Of a stretch of DNA of 64,000 bases, positions 18,033 to 27,677 are shown one piece after another; within the stretch, counting starts at the first letter, position 1; each line of letters begins with the position of its first letter. A program made the translations under genes and the position numbers. Source of the DNA: Paracoccaceae bacterium (GTDB lineage Bacteria; Pseudomonadota; Alphaproteobacteria; Rhodobacterales; Rhodobacteraceae); NCBI GenBank assembly GCA_021296235.1, contig JAGWAS010000015.1, forward strand, positions 1 to 64,000, in the 5' to 3' direction. A model generated the notes under the pieces. That model ran no database searches and was not told the origin of the DNA. It was given only the letters and a program-made list of their open reading frames with translations.

Positions 18033-18828
18033 TTGCGATCATGCCTGCCCGGAGCGCTGACGACGCTCAACCACCATGCATAACTTCCCCCTCTTCAATC
18101 GCTGCCTCCTGTCATTCAAGAGCTTCCGCCATTTCGGTTTCCAGAACCTCCTGGATGAGGCTGCGGAGACCCTCTTGAACAAAAGCCCTTGTCATCCTTC
18201 AGCGGTGTGTTGAATTGGGCGAGACTAGCGTCAAGGTTGCAAATGTTAATTGTGTGCTCCGTTCCACGTACAAAGTGATTGTCCAATCACCTCCATGCCA
18301 TGACCATTCAAATCGCCCATTCGCCATCAAAATACCCTGCAACCCAACACCTGCCTGCAGTCCTGCCGGCCCGGACTGCCCGCGGGGGTTTGGTTGGTGC
18401 GTGCACACCACCAAACAGCTTTTTCGTGTTGCGGCGTCTTCCATCTTCAATACATGCCTGCGCCAATATCCCGGTGCTTCGTTTCCCCGCAACCCGAACC
18501 GCCTTCGATCTTCCCATTCCGCAGGTGGATTGGTTCACGCATTCAGTGTTTCGAGGCCCGCTCAGCGTTAGTTAACGCTCCGGCCCTAACGGTCGCTGGA
18601 ATGCCTCATGCAGTCCTTTGCCACCGGAGCGCTTCAGGCCATGTCGTTACCTCCATGTCCCACCCCGGCAGCTGCCAACCGAAAGCGGCAATTGTTGGGC
18701 AGGATTTGCACCCGCATGGAGAACGCATCCTTCCGAGGCGCACTGAAGAAATTCTATACAGAACCCCAATGGATTGATGTAAGTGAGCTGGCCAGCGCTT
18801 CCCCGCTTTGCCCCGAACGGAAACCAAC
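18033..18828. other. gene-free stretch upstream of the ribonuclease D gene
   Basis: About 800 nt with no recognisable gene, RNA or repeat. The base composition is less coding-like and short open frames on both strands show no conserved motif. It should contain the promoter of the rnd-kdsD-lpt-hpf series near its right end. Confidence 0.4.
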
Positions 18829-19461
18829 ATGACAATTGAGAATCCTGAAATGAACACAGCCTTCCACAGGAATGACTTGCCGGACGATTTTGTGCACGGA
18901 CAGTCCGTTGCAATCGACACCGAAACGATGGGGCTTGACAACAGAAGGGATCGCCTTTGTCTCGTGCAGTTGTCAATCGGAGATGGAACGGCCTGCCTGG
19001 TTAAAATTGACCACGGTCAGGATTCTGCACCAAATCTGGTCCGATTGCTGCGCAATCGGTCAGTGTTGAAGATCTTTCATTTCGCCCGGTTCGACATCGC
19101 CGCCCTTCTCGCGGCATTCGGTGCATTGACCGAACCGGTTTACTGTACCAAAGTCGCCTCAAAGTTGGCCAGGACCTACACTGATCAGCACGGGCTCAAG
19201 GCTCTGGCTCGAGAAATTCTTGATCTCGACCTCAACAAGGAACAGCAATCGACCGATTGGGGTTCAAACACTCTGTCCGAAGCCCAAATCGAATACGCTG
19301 CGAACGACGTGCTTCACCTTCACAAAATCAAGATCGAACTCGACCGCATGCTTGAACGTGAAGGCAGGATGGACCTCGCCAATGCATGCTTCGATTTTCT
19401 GCCGGTTCGAGCCAACCTTGATGTTGCGGGATGGGCCGGAAAGGACATATTTGCCCACTGA
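18829..19461 (+). CDS. rnd: ribonuclease D-like 3'-5' exonuclease
   Basis: About 210 residues with the DEDDy exonuclease motifs: VAIDTETMGL (Exo I), FHFARFDIAALL (Exo II) and IEYAANDVLHLHKI (Exo III with Tyr). It lacks the HRDC domains of E. coli RNase D, as is normal for the short alphaproteobacterial form. Likely trims 3' ends of tRNA precursors and other RNAs. Start chosen at MTIENPE (18829); a further ATG at 18850 is possible. It lies just before kdsD, a gene order common in Rhodobacterales. Confidence 0.85.
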   Translation: MTIENPEMNTAFHRNDLPDDFVHGQSVAIDTETMGLDNRRDRLCLVQLSIGDGTACLVKIDHGQDSAPNLVRLLRNRSVLKIFHFARFDIAALLAAFGALTEPVYCTKVASKLARTYTDQHGLKALAREILDLDLNKEQQSTDWGSNTLSEAQIEYAANDVLHLHKIKIELDRMLEREGRMDLANACFDFLPVRANLDVAGWAGKDIFAH

Positions 19462-19607
19462 CCACATCAGCCAGCAAAGGTCTCCGGTTTCATCTGCGTT
19501 GCTCACTTGGCAACAAGAGTTGAGGCCGCAAGGCAAGCGGATGCCCACAGCGCAGCCAATTGAGAAATCGCCTTGATTCAACTATATTATTTGAAGGACA
19601 AACTTGA

Positions 19608-20609
19608 ATGACACGCGAGGCCGAATCCTTGAATGATCCCGCCCCCAACCGCTCGAAGATGCTTGAGTCCGGCCGGCGGGTGATTCTCAGTGAAGCCGAA
19701 GCGCTGCTCAGCTTGGCCAATGAGATAGACGGGAATTTTTCCGAGGCAGTGGAACTGCTGTCGAAGACAACCGGACGCGTGATTGTTTCGGGAATTGGAA
19801 AGTCGGGGCACATCGGGCGCAAGATCGCAGCAACCCTCGCTTCGACCGGCAAGCCGGCTCACTTCGTGCACCCTGCCGAGGCCAGTCATGGCGACTTGGG
19901 AATGATGGCCGTGAATGACTCCGCGTTGGTGCTTTCGAATTCCGGTGAGACAGCGGAACTCACCGACATAATCGCCTACACGAGAAGGTTCGGAATCCCG
20001 CTTGTCGGAATTGCCGGAAACCGCAAGAGCATCCTAATCAGGCAGGCCGATGTGGGAATTGTCCTTCCGGAGGCATGCGAAGCCGGTGAGATCAGGTTGA
20101 TTCCGACCGTTTCGACAACAATGATGCTGGCGGTCGGTGATGCCATCGCAGTCTCCCTAATGGAGCACCGCTCTTTCACTCCCGAACTGTTCCGGGAGTT
20201 TCACCCTGGCGGACGTTTGGGAGCGCGTCTGTCCACGGTCCGCGATTTGATGCACACCGGCAAAACAATGCCGTTGATATCCGGTGAAATGGAGATGGCG
20301 GAGGCATTGATCGAAATGTCGCAAAAGGGATTCGGAGTCGTCGGCGTGTGCTGCGCCGACGGAAAGTTGGAAGGCATCATCACAGATGGTGACCTGCGCC
20401 GACACATGGAGAACCTGTTGGGCAAACGGGCATGCGAGGTCATGACAAACAACCCTGTCACCATCGCCGCGGGTGATCTTGCCGCCAATGCCGTTGGTCT
20501 GATGAACGAAAAGATGGTGACTTGCCTTTTTGTCGTTGATTCGCAGGAAACGGGCCGCGTGAGTGGCATTCTTCACATTCATGATTGTCTCAGGGCAGGT
20601 GTCGGATGA
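19608..20609 (+). CDS. kdsD: arabinose-5-phosphate isomerase KdsD
   Basis: A 333-residue protein with a SIS sugar-isomerase domain (residues about 40-180: VSGIGKSGHIGRKIAATLAS, HPAEASHGDLGM, VLSNSGETAELTD) followed by two CBS repeats (about 210-330). It interconverts ribulose-5-phosphate and arabinose-5-phosphate, the first step to Kdo of the lipopolysaccharide core. AAGGA precedes the ATG. The stop overlaps the lptC start (ATGA), coupling Kdo supply with lipopolysaccharide export genes. Confidence 0.93.
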   Translation: MTREAESLNDPAPNRSKMLESGRRVILSEAEALLSLANEIDGNFSEAVELLSKTTGRVIVSGIGKSGHIGRKIAATLASTGKPAHFVHPAEASHGDLGMMAVNDSALVLSNSGETAELTDIIAYTRRFGIPLVGIAGNRKSILIRQADVGIVLPEACEAGEIRLIPTVSTTMMLAVGDAIAVSLMEHRSFTPELFREFHPGGRLGARLSTVRDLMHTGKTMPLISGEMEMAEALIEMSQKGFGVVGVCCADGKLEGIITDGDLRRHMENLLGKRACEVMTNNPVTIAAGDLAANAVGLMNEKMVTCLFVVDSQETGRVSGILHIHDCLRAGVG

Positions 20610-21217
20610 GAACAGACCGACAGCAGGAGGTGGCTGGCCATTCAAGGCGCGTTGCCTTCCTGCGGGTGTGTCTTCCGCTCGCGGCCTTGACCTTGATAAT
20701 GATTCTGATCTGGATGCCGAATGATGACGCTCCCGAAGCACCGCAATCCGGAGTCGCCGAAACCGGCGGAGAAAGTCTCAAATACAGCGGCAGGACAGAT
20801 GACGGCTCGGTTATTGACGTTGTTTCGGCGAGTTTCCTCAAAGGCGACGAATTGGCACTGATTCAACGCATCTCGGCGCGAATGCAGAACCCGGATGGAT
20901 CAAGGCACGAGGTGTTGGCACAGTCGGCCGAAACAAAAGACAGCGGGGACTACATAGATCTGAAAGGCGGAGCCGTCCTGCAGGCGGGAGGTGAATTCAG
21001 AGTCCGGTCCGATGGCTTTCGCTTGTCACTGAACCAATCGGCACTGCATAGTCTGGGTGCGGTGACGTTTGAGTTCGATGGAGGCAGCGGCCAGGCCGGC
21101 AGCATGAGGATCGTTCGCAGGGAATCAGGGAGGGACGAAGCGGACTCGTGGAGTTCCATAGAGTTCACGAATGGTGTAGAGGTTACATTCGTTGAATTCC
21201 CTCAATCGGAACTCTGA
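20606..21217 (+). CDS. lptC: LPS export protein LptC
   Basis: About 203 residues: a short cytoplasmic N-terminus, one transmembrane helix (VCLPLAALTLIMILIWM) and a periplasmic beta-jellyroll region typical of LptC/YrbK. It relays lipopolysaccharide from the LptBFG transporter to LptA. The ATG at 20606 lies inside the kdsD stop (ATGA). Identification depends partly on position between kdsD and lptA because the family is poorly conserved in sequence. Confidence 0.85.
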   Translation: MRTDRQQEVAGHSRRVAFLRVCLPLAALTLIMILIWMPNDDAPEAPQSGVAETGGESLKYSGRTDDGSVIDVVSASFLKGDELALIQRISARMQNPDGSRHEVLAQSAETKDSGDYIDLKGGAVLQAGGEFRVRSDGFRLSLNQSALHSLGAVTFEFDGGSGQAGSMRIVRRESGRDEADSWSSIEFTNGVEVTFVEFPQSEL

Positions 21218-21219
21218 AC

Positions 21220-21708
21220 ATGTTTCATGCATTGAAGTTCCTGTGCCTTCCGACATTTGTTCTGGCTGTCCTGGTCAGTCAGGCCCAAGGCGTTGAAATG
21301 CTCTTCGGTCCTCGTGATGGAGCGGACGGACCGGTCAAGGTTGTCGCCAACGAAGTCATCTTCAACCAGCAGGATGGAGTGGTGGAGTTCGTTGGCGATG
21401 TGAGCGTAACCCAAGGTAACATCATCCTGAAATCGGACCGTGCCGAAGCCTTCAGCAACAAGGATGATGCATCCAAAATCGACCTGATCCTTGTAAGCTC
21501 CGGAGTTTATCTGGAAACCGGTCAGGGCACCGCATCGGCAAATTCCGGGGAGTATGATTTGATTGAGGGAATCATCAAACTTGTCGGTGAGGTAACCATA
21601 AAGGCAGGGGAGGTTGAGTTTTCCGCAGGGGGTCTTCATTACGACGTGAAATCCGGCCTGAGCCGGTTGATCGACAACGCAAGCGCGTTGGTGAAGGGCG
21701 AGAATTAG
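21220..21708 (+). CDS. lptA: LPS transport periplasmic protein LptA
   Basis: A 162-residue protein with a signal peptide (to about VLVSQAQG) and OstA-like beta-repeat sequence: KVVANEVIFNQQDGVVEFVG, NIILKSDRAEAF and a closing KSGLSRLIDNASALVKGEN. It forms the periplasmic bridge for lipopolysaccharide. Two nucleotides separate it from lptC. Confidence 0.9.
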   Translation: MFHALKFLCLPTFVLAVLVSQAQGVEMLFGPRDGADGPVKVVANEVIFNQQDGVVEFVGDVSVTQGNIILKSDRAEAFSNKDDASKIDLILVSSGVYLETGQGTASANSGEYDLIEGIIKLVGEVTIKAGEVEFSAGGLHYDVKSGLSRLIDNASALVKGEN

Positions 21709-21735
21709 CGCGTCGGAACCGGCGCACGCAACGGC

Positions 21736-22476
21736 ATGGAATCCGTCGGCACTCAGGGAGTCTTCGTTGAGGGCCTGACCAAATTCATCAGGCGGCGACG
21801 CATCATTCATGACGTAAGCCTGCGTCTGGGTCGCGGAGAGGTCGTGGGAATCCTTGGACGCAACGGCGCCGGAAAAACCAGTTGCTTCTATTCGATAGCG
21901 GGCCTCCTGATTCCTGATTCCGGCACTGTGCTCATCGATGGCATCGACATGACATTCCTTCCAATGTATCGGCGCGCCAGACTTGGCCTTGGATATCTGC
22001 CGCAGGAAACATCGGTCTTTCGGGGAATGACCGTCCGGAACAACATACTTTCGGCTCTCGAATTCAGCGAGCCGGACCGGAAACGCCGCCTGAACAAACT
22101 GAATTCCCTTCTTGATGAATTTGCCATTTCCCATCTCAGCGGCGTAAAGGCGAATTCGCTGTCGGGCGGCGAAACGCGGCGGGTGGAGATTGCCCGCTGT
22201 CTGGCATCCAATCCGAACTATGTGCTTCTGGATGAACCATTTGCCGGTATCGACCCTGTCGTAGGCAGGGATATCCGCAATCTGATACTGCAGCTGCGCG
22301 ACCGAGGAATTGGGGTTCTGATCACCGATCACAACTGGCGAGAAACGCTGTCGCTCGTCGAGCGGGTCTATGTCCTTTCCGAAGGAAAAATCCTGGTTTC
22401 CGGAACACCGGGTGAGGTCAGGTCGGACGAGCATTTCGTCCGTGACTACCTCGGCCATGATGACGGCGAACTTTAG
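21736..22476 (+). CDS. lptB: LPS export ABC ATPase LptB
   Basis: A 246-residue ATPase with Walker A GRNGAGKTSCFY, the LptB-specific YLPQETSVFRGMTVRNNI, signature LSGGETRRVEIARCL, Walker B YVLLDEPFAGIDP and H-loop LITDHNWRETL. It powers extraction of lipopolysaccharide by LptFG, which are not encoded here, as usual. The H-loop has Trp where Val is common. Confidence 0.93.
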   Translation: MESVGTQGVFVEGLTKFIRRRRIIHDVSLRLGRGEVVGILGRNGAGKTSCFYSIAGLLIPDSGTVLIDGIDMTFLPMYRRARLGLGYLPQETSVFRGMTVRNNILSALEFSEPDRKRRLNKLNSLLDEFAISHLSGVKANSLSGGETRRVEIARCLASNPNYVLLDEPFAGIDPVVGRDIRNLILQLRDRGIGVLITDHNWRETLSLVERVYVLSEGKILVSGTPGEVRSDEHFVRDYLGHDDGEL

Positions 22477-22592
22477 GGCGGTTCCGGCTGCATCCCGTTT
22501 CGGCGCAAGGAATGTGATTGTCGGCAAGGCATCACTGCCATAATCTGAACCGACGGCGGCAATTGTGCACTCAATGCCCAATCGGAGGTAAG

Positions 22593-23174
22593 ATGCAATA
22601 CACTGTAACCGGGAGGCACCTGACTGTCGGAACCGAACTGCGGGAACATGTCGAGGAGCGTTTGGAGTCTGCAGTCGGAAAGTTCGAATTGAGGCCAACC
22701 GAAGCAATTGCAATACTGTCCCGCGAAACGCATGAGTTTACATCCGAAATCACTGTCCGCCTTTCCTCCGGCATTTCGGTCCAGTCCAAGGCCTCTTCAT
22801 CCGACGTCTTTTCCGCCTTTGACGACGGCTGCGAAAAGGTGGAAAAGCAGTTGCGGAGGTACAAGCGCCGGCTGAAAAACCATCACCGTGAGCGAACAGC
22901 ACCGGTGGAGTTCCACGAGGCTCCGACCTTCGTATTGGAATCATCGGAAGACCAGCCGGAGGATGAAGAACCCGAAACCCTGCAGCCGGTGGTCATAGCC
23001 GAGATGGAAACCCGCATTCCAACCCTCTCGGTCGGTGAGGCGGTTCTTCAACTTGAGCTGGCCGATGCGCCCGTTCTCGTGTTCAACAACGATGCACATG
23101 GCGGCGTGAATGTTGTCTACCGCCGCGATGACCGAAACATTGGCTGGATCGCACCAAACTCCGGAAAAAAGTGA
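22593..23174 (+). CDS. hpf: ribosome hibernation promoting factor, long form
   Basis: About 193 residues with an N-terminal HPF/RaiA domain (MQYTVTGRHLTVGTELREHV) and a C-terminal dimerisation domain (TLSVGEAVLQLELADAPVLVFNN, VVYRRDDRNIGWIAP). It promotes ribosome dimerisation in stationary phase. A near-perfect GGAGG precedes ATG 22593. In many relatives ptsN follows; here the next gene is the convergent icmB-like gene instead. Confidence 0.92.
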   Translation: MQYTVTGRHLTVGTELREHVEERLESAVGKFELRPTEAIAILSRETHEFTSEITVRLSSGISVQSKASSSDVFSAFDDGCEKVEKQLRRYKRRLKNHHRERTAPVEFHEAPTFVLESSEDQPEDEEPETLQPVVIAEMETRIPTLSVGEAVLQLELADAPVLVFNNDAHGGVNVVYRRDDRNIGWIAPNSGKK

Positions 23175-23238
23175 TCCGATGGTGCCCCGAAACCCAAATT
23201 CCGGATGTTCGTTCCGCCATTGAATTCAGTCTGTCTCA

Positions 23239-26193
23239 TCAATCACGGAAGAGTTTGATCCTGGATTCGAGGTTGCCGTAGAACCTCTCGGCAAGTTCAT
23301 CCGCCAAAGATTCCATGATGTCGGCCTGCAGTTCCCGGCCCCTACCATTGCCTCCTGCTCGAACGGACCGCGCAACAGCTCTTTCGATTTCGGCCTTGGC
23401 CGAACCTCCGGGGAACCTGGCTGCCAGCAGCAGCAGTGCATCGGACATGTTGAACCGGCGAAAGAGACGTTCCCTCAAAGCAACATCCTCCGGGGTTGTG
23501 GAAAGTGCCCATAGTTCGGCCGCCCCCAAAGTCAAAATGAGTTTCTGCCGGGAGGTTCCGCCCTTGTGACGAACAACCGCAAAGAGCGGTGCCCCTTCCC
23601 GGCCAGGTCCGGTAAGCCGGGATCGGATGATTGACCGTTCATGGCCCCCGAGTCCGAACAGGCGGGAGAGCCGGTCGGCTGAACTCTCCGAGGGTGCATC
23701 AAAGATGAACACCGTCGTTGCCGCCTCAAGGATGTCGTCGCCGAAATCCTCCACGACCTGTGACGACAGTGCCACGCGAATGTTGTTTTTGCGGCCCTCG
23801 CGCATATCCTGAAGAATCTGCCGCCTGAATCCCGGCAATCCTCCGCATCTGTGATACTCATCCATGGCAAACAATTTCGGCACACTTTTCCCCAATCGGG
23901 CAATGCCGGAATGATGATCCAGGTACATCTTCGGGAGAATCCCGTCCTCCACCGCAACGGCAGCTTCATCGGCGTCAAGCAGCCAGTCCCTGATCAGGAG
24001 TTGACGGGCAAGCATGAACATCAGCGACGCCTGCCGCTGCGAGCCACCACCAAACTGTGCTGAAACCACCTCGTCAAGGTCAAGAGCCATGATCCTGGCA
24101 AATCCAGGGTTGAATCTGGTAACTCCGGCCAAAACCGGCAAATCCCTCACGGCTTCCGACACTGCCCGCCTAAACGCCTGAAGAACTGGCTCACCACCTT
24201 CGGCTACGTGGGCGTCCTGATAAAGGACCACAATCTGATCGGCATGGCTGGCGTCGATCAGATCGGCAAGTACCGGCACAGCTCGAGCCTGTGCACGGCT
24301 TGCCTCCCTGAACCGGTGTCGAAGGAAAAGTGCATCCGCCACCTCCCACCATGTTGTGAAATCGCTCAATTTGAATCCAATCAGCGCGACTGCCTCGTCA
24401 ACCTCCGGTTCTTCTTCCGCAACATGGTGTTTCGGCCGCTCCCGGTCCGATGTCTGCCGGAATGCCTGATCGACAACTGCGCCCACGAGGCCGGTCATGG
24501 GACAACTGGAACCTTCCCGGCCTGCACCGGCAAGGATCGACAGGAAATTGATCAGGAAGGACCTGCCGGCGGCATATGGTGAGCGCATTCCCGGCGGCGT
24601 GTCGAACGGATTGACCGCATGAGCTGGTGTCATTTTCAATTTCAAGTGGGCAACCTCATGCGTCTTGCCGATCGGGAGGACATCCCTGAGAAAGTCAATC
24701 AGACCCTTTGAGGAGTGGCCGATGTCGATGATTGCCATAAGCGGCAGCTCCGGTTTTCCACCGTCAACCGTTTGATCCGAAAGGATCGCCGCAAGGTTCA
24801 TCGCATTCATTGCAACCGATTTTCCCGAACCGGAACTGCCAACATGGATCTCAACCCAGCTGTTCTGCCGGGAAGAGCCGGGACGGTAGGGCCAGACTTT
24901 TCCGTCGTCAGTCCGCAGCAGAACGGGCCCTTCCTTCCAGGGACCCGCCTGCCGACCAAACGGCAACAACGCCAACGCGTGCGAGAGCGGTGCTGCGGCA
25001 GGGGGCGCGGTCGAATCCGGAGCCATGGATACCGCCGTGGACAGCACTGTGGCGACGGGGTCGCCGGAAACCCCGTCCACCGACAGATTGCCCCACTGCT
25101 CAACGGCGCGACGGAGCACCGCAGCATTCCTGCGGAGTTTGGTCTCCTGTCCGCAATTTGCCCAAGTGGCAAAGGACATTCTCAAGCAGACCACCGTGTC
25201 GTTCGACCCGTCGATTTCCCGCAACCGGGCCATCGCCTCCCTGATTCTTCCGTTGCGGACGGGAGCCGCAAAGGCAAAGAGCTGTGCGCATTGCTCCTTC
25301 AATCTCAGCGAACGCAATCCGCCCGGCTCAAGCAGAAAGCAGCAGCGCCAGGGGAATGGCGTCGGTGCCGCGTTGATTGCATCCACCAAATCGTTGAACG
25401 GCTTCAGGATCTCCGGACCAACCGTTACGTCGAATGCCGAGACAAGCGCATCGCCGATCCTGATGAAACTCTGGTCAAGGATTTCCACCGTTTCGGTGGC
25501 GAGTTGGCGGTCCAGGCCGATGGGCTCCTGCAACATCCGGGTTTCATCTCCCAAACCCAAACCGACCGGGGTCCATTCCCCTTTCCAAGGCGCAGTGAGG
25601 GGATGAACCGATGCACGGATTTCCCGCAATGCGTCAATTGCGTCAACGACTCCTGCATCCATGTTCCGGGCTTGGAGGGTGCGGCATAAAGCCTCCGTCA
25701 GCGTTTCATGGCAAGCATGCCCTCCGCTGTCGATACCTTCTTCAAGATCGTTCAGTCCGCCCGTCGACGGAGCCGGTGCAAATGTGTGAACAACCAACAG
25801 GCAGGTCTCCGCAACAAGGAAGCTGCCAAGGCGCTGTTGCCTTTCGGTGAGAATTTGGCCCACATCAATTCCAAGCTCCAGTCCCCTTCTCCGGCTCCTG
25901 TCCACGGATCCCTCCAGAACTCTTGCAGCCGCTTGCGGGTCTCGCGAAAAGCTGAACTCGATCGCATGGCCCGGCTTCGACAGGAAAGGCGACAGGGCTA
26001 TTCGGATCGCTTCAACATCGGCTGAGAATTCGTCGCTACCCTGCATTTGCTGACTTCCCGCCAATCGGATCACGGAGATGAGCGTTCCGTTCTTCAGCGC
26101 CAATGTTGTCGAATTTTCGACACCTTCGACGCTCACTCGTTCAATGAGCGGAACATCAAAAAGCCGATCAAGAATGGGAAAAAGAAACTCCAA
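23239..26193 (-). CDS. icmB: IcmB/DotO-like type IVB secretion ATPase
   Basis: A 984-residue VirB4-class ATPase, matching the length of IcmB (about 1000). Walker A GSSGSGKS at residues 452-459; the IcmB-typical MAIIDIGHSSKGLIDFL near 486-502; HAVNPFDTPPG; MALDLDEVVSAQ; Walker B KLFAMDEYHRC near 773; and a C-terminal LLAARFPGGSAKAEIER, all recalled as IcmB hallmarks. In Dot/Icm and IncI conjugation systems this ATPase sits at the inner-membrane base and powers assembly or substrate passage. It is the last gene of the icmD-icmJ-X-icmB series, the Legionella order apart from X. It converges with hpf. Confidence 0.82.
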   Translation of the reverse strand: MEFLFPILDRLFDVPLIERVSVEGVENSTTLALKNGTLISVIRLAGSQQMQGSDEFSADVEAIRIALSPFLSKPGHAIEFSFSRDPQAAARVLEGSVDRSRRRGLELGIDVGQILTERQQRLGSFLVAETCLLVVHTFAPAPSTGGLNDLEEGIDSGGHACHETLTEALCRTLQARNMDAGVVDAIDALREIRASVHPLTAPWKGEWTPVGLGLGDETRMLQEPIGLDRQLATETVEILDQSFIRIGDALVSAFDVTVGPEILKPFNDLVDAINAAPTPFPWRCCFLLEPGGLRSLRLKEQCAQLFAFAAPVRNGRIREAMARLREIDGSNDTVVCLRMSFATWANCGQETKLRRNAAVLRRAVEQWGNLSVDGVSGDPVATVLSTAVSMAPDSTAPPAAAPLSHALALLPFGRQAGPWKEGPVLLRTDDGKVWPYRPGSSRQNSWVEIHVGSSGSGKSVAMNAMNLAAILSDQTVDGGKPELPLMAIIDIGHSSKGLIDFLRDVLPIGKTHEVAHLKLKMTPAHAVNPFDTPPGMRSPYAAGRSFLINFLSILAGAGREGSSCPMTGLVGAVVDQAFRQTSDRERPKHHVAEEEPEVDEAVALIGFKLSDFTTWWEVADALFLRHRFREASRAQARAVPVLADLIDASHADQIVVLYQDAHVAEGGEPVLQAFRRAVSEAVRDLPVLAGVTRFNPGFARIMALDLDEVVSAQFGGGSQRQASLMFMLARQLLIRDWLLDADEAAVAVEDGILPKMYLDHHSGIARLGKSVPKLFAMDEYHRCGGLPGFRRQILQDMREGRKNNIRVALSSQVVEDFGDDILEAATTVFIFDAPSESSADRLSRLFGLGGHERSIIRSRLTGPGREGAPLFAVVRHKGGTSRQKLILTLGAAELWALSTTPEDVALRERLFRRFNMSDALLLLAARFPGGSAKAEIERAVARSVRAGGNGRGRELQADIMESLADELAERFYGNLESRIKLFRD

Positions 26194-26207
26194 CGGTGAA
26201 CCTGGAT

Positions 26208-27677
26208 TCAGGCGACCAATTGATCAAGTTGAAGCCGCAATGCCCGTGTGCGCTTCCTGCGGATTGCGACCGGCAGGTCCGGCAATCGGTCGAGTTGGCC
26301 GGCGATCCCCTCGGGTCCATCCCGCATTGCAACCGCAATGGCCCGTTCCTCCGCGCTGCCACCGAATTGATCCGGGTTGCCTGCAATCTGCGCGAGACTT
26401 CCGCGCAAACCTCCCGCCGGCCACCAACCAAGTTCCCAAAGTGCGCGAACCAATTTGAGAACCGCTTCGCGTGATTCCCTGATGCCCACGCAAAGCGTGC
26501 CTGCGCGTGCACTGATGAGCACCGCTCCGCAGGAATCCACAGCTTCCATCGCCGGCACCGCTGCAATTCTGTCGTGTGCCGCAAGCCAGCTTGATTCCAG
26601 CGGAAAGGAATCTCTGAATTCCCCAGGCCGTGTGGCGGCTGCAAGCAGGAGGTTTTCCGCGGCAAGACCCGCGGACCAGGACAGCATTGCGACCTGGGCG
26701 CTTGCGCACACCCTCGCCAACCCCTGCAGGAACTGGCGCTGCAGGGCATCGGCAGCGGGCCGCCACCCTGGACCGGCAAAGGCTTCCCGAACGCAAAACT
26801 CACCGTGGGTTCGGAGCAACCGGATTTCCTCAAGGATGAAGCTGCGCCTTCCATAACTTCCCGCAAACCCGGCCAGCCAACTCCTGACCCAAGGAGGCAG
26901 CACGAGCGTGAAGGGCCGAAATCCGCCGGCAACGATCACCGGCCGTTCGAAATCGTCCAACTCGCCAAGCAACCGGTCGCAGAGCGTCATTGGTGTTTCA
27001 GGCAGCTCAATCCGCTGCCAAAGGCCGGGCAACGGTGTCTTCAATGCCGCCAGCATGTTGGCCCAGCAATACCTGGAGCGAATGAAAGTGACGGCAGATC
27101 TGCGTCCTGAAATTGGCGGCGGCGCAACGGCCGTGCCAAAGAGATGAAGATCCCGGGAGACTTCATGAAGGGCAACCTGCCCGGGCCTTGTTTTATCCAG
27201 GCGCCTTTGGATCATTGGGCGGAGGGCCGACGAAAAACTCGGGTGCCGACCGACTCCCAATTCTGCTTGGCATGATTGCTCTCGGGATTGCGACCCCATT
27301 CCCGACGCCGCCGAAATTCCGAGACGCACCACCCGGCCTGCCATTTCGGCAAGTGCCTGCGCAGCCCGATCCTGCAAGGGCATTCTCAGCCCCCATTCCG
27401 TCAGGATCTGGTCCCATTGCGGCCCCATCCATCCGTCGGGTTTGACGTGGCCGCCACGGTGATCCATCCCGATGGCACTCAATTCGACAAAATCCCGGTT
27501 GGTCAGCCAGATTCCATTCTTCGGTGGCACCAAAACGTCGTTGCAGTCGGGACCCAGCACTTGAGATCCAGTTGCGGAAATCCGGCGGCCATCCTGCTCC
27601 GTCAATTGAATTCCGACTTCAGGAAGGAACCTGCCCGGTGCGGGCTTGCGGTCGAGTTTCACAAGGCGCAGGCTCAA
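26208..27677 (-). CDS. 489-residue protein of unknown function between icmJ and icmB
   Basis: I do not recognise this protein. It has no clear signal peptide or transmembrane helix and no P-loop. The middle carries a hydrophobic, Trp-rich stretch (RPFTLVLPPWVRSWLAGFAGSYG), then FAGPGWRPAADALQRQFLQ and AMLSWSAGLAAENLLLAAA. The start is probably the TTG at 27677. It overlaps the icmJ stop (TTGA) and has an AGGCGGAG about 7 nt upstream; a GTG five codons later is an alternative. Tight overlap with icmJ and 14 nt spacing to icmB indicate one operon, so a structural or coupling role in the secretion apparatus is inferred. Confidence 0.6.
   Translation of the reverse strand: MSLRLVKLDRKPAPGRFLPEVGIQLTEQDGRRISATGSQVLGPDCNDVLVPPKNGIWLTNRDFVELSAIGMDHRGGHVKPDGWMGPQWDQILTEWGLRMPLQDRAAQALAEMAGRVVRLGISAASGMGSQSREQSCQAELGVGRHPSFSSALRPMIQRRLDKTRPGQVALHEVSRDLHLFGTAVAPPPISGRRSAVTFIRSRYCWANMLAALKTPLPGLWQRIELPETPMTLCDRLLGELDDFERPVIVAGGFRPFTLVLPPWVRSWLAGFAGSYGRRSFILEEIRLLRTHGEFCVREAFAGPGWRPAADALQRQFLQGLARVCASAQVAMLSWSAGLAAENLLLAAATRPGEFRDSFPLESSWLAAHDRIAAVPAMEAVDSCGAVLISARAGTLCVGIRESREAVLKLVRALWELGWWPAGGLRGSLAQIAGNPDQFGGSAEERAIAVAMRDGPEGIAGQLDRLPDLPVAIRRKRTRALRLQLDQLVA

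Noticed and set aside
21202..22713. A 503-codon open frame on the minus strand
   Set aside because: Antisense to lptA and lptB; no domain recognisable.
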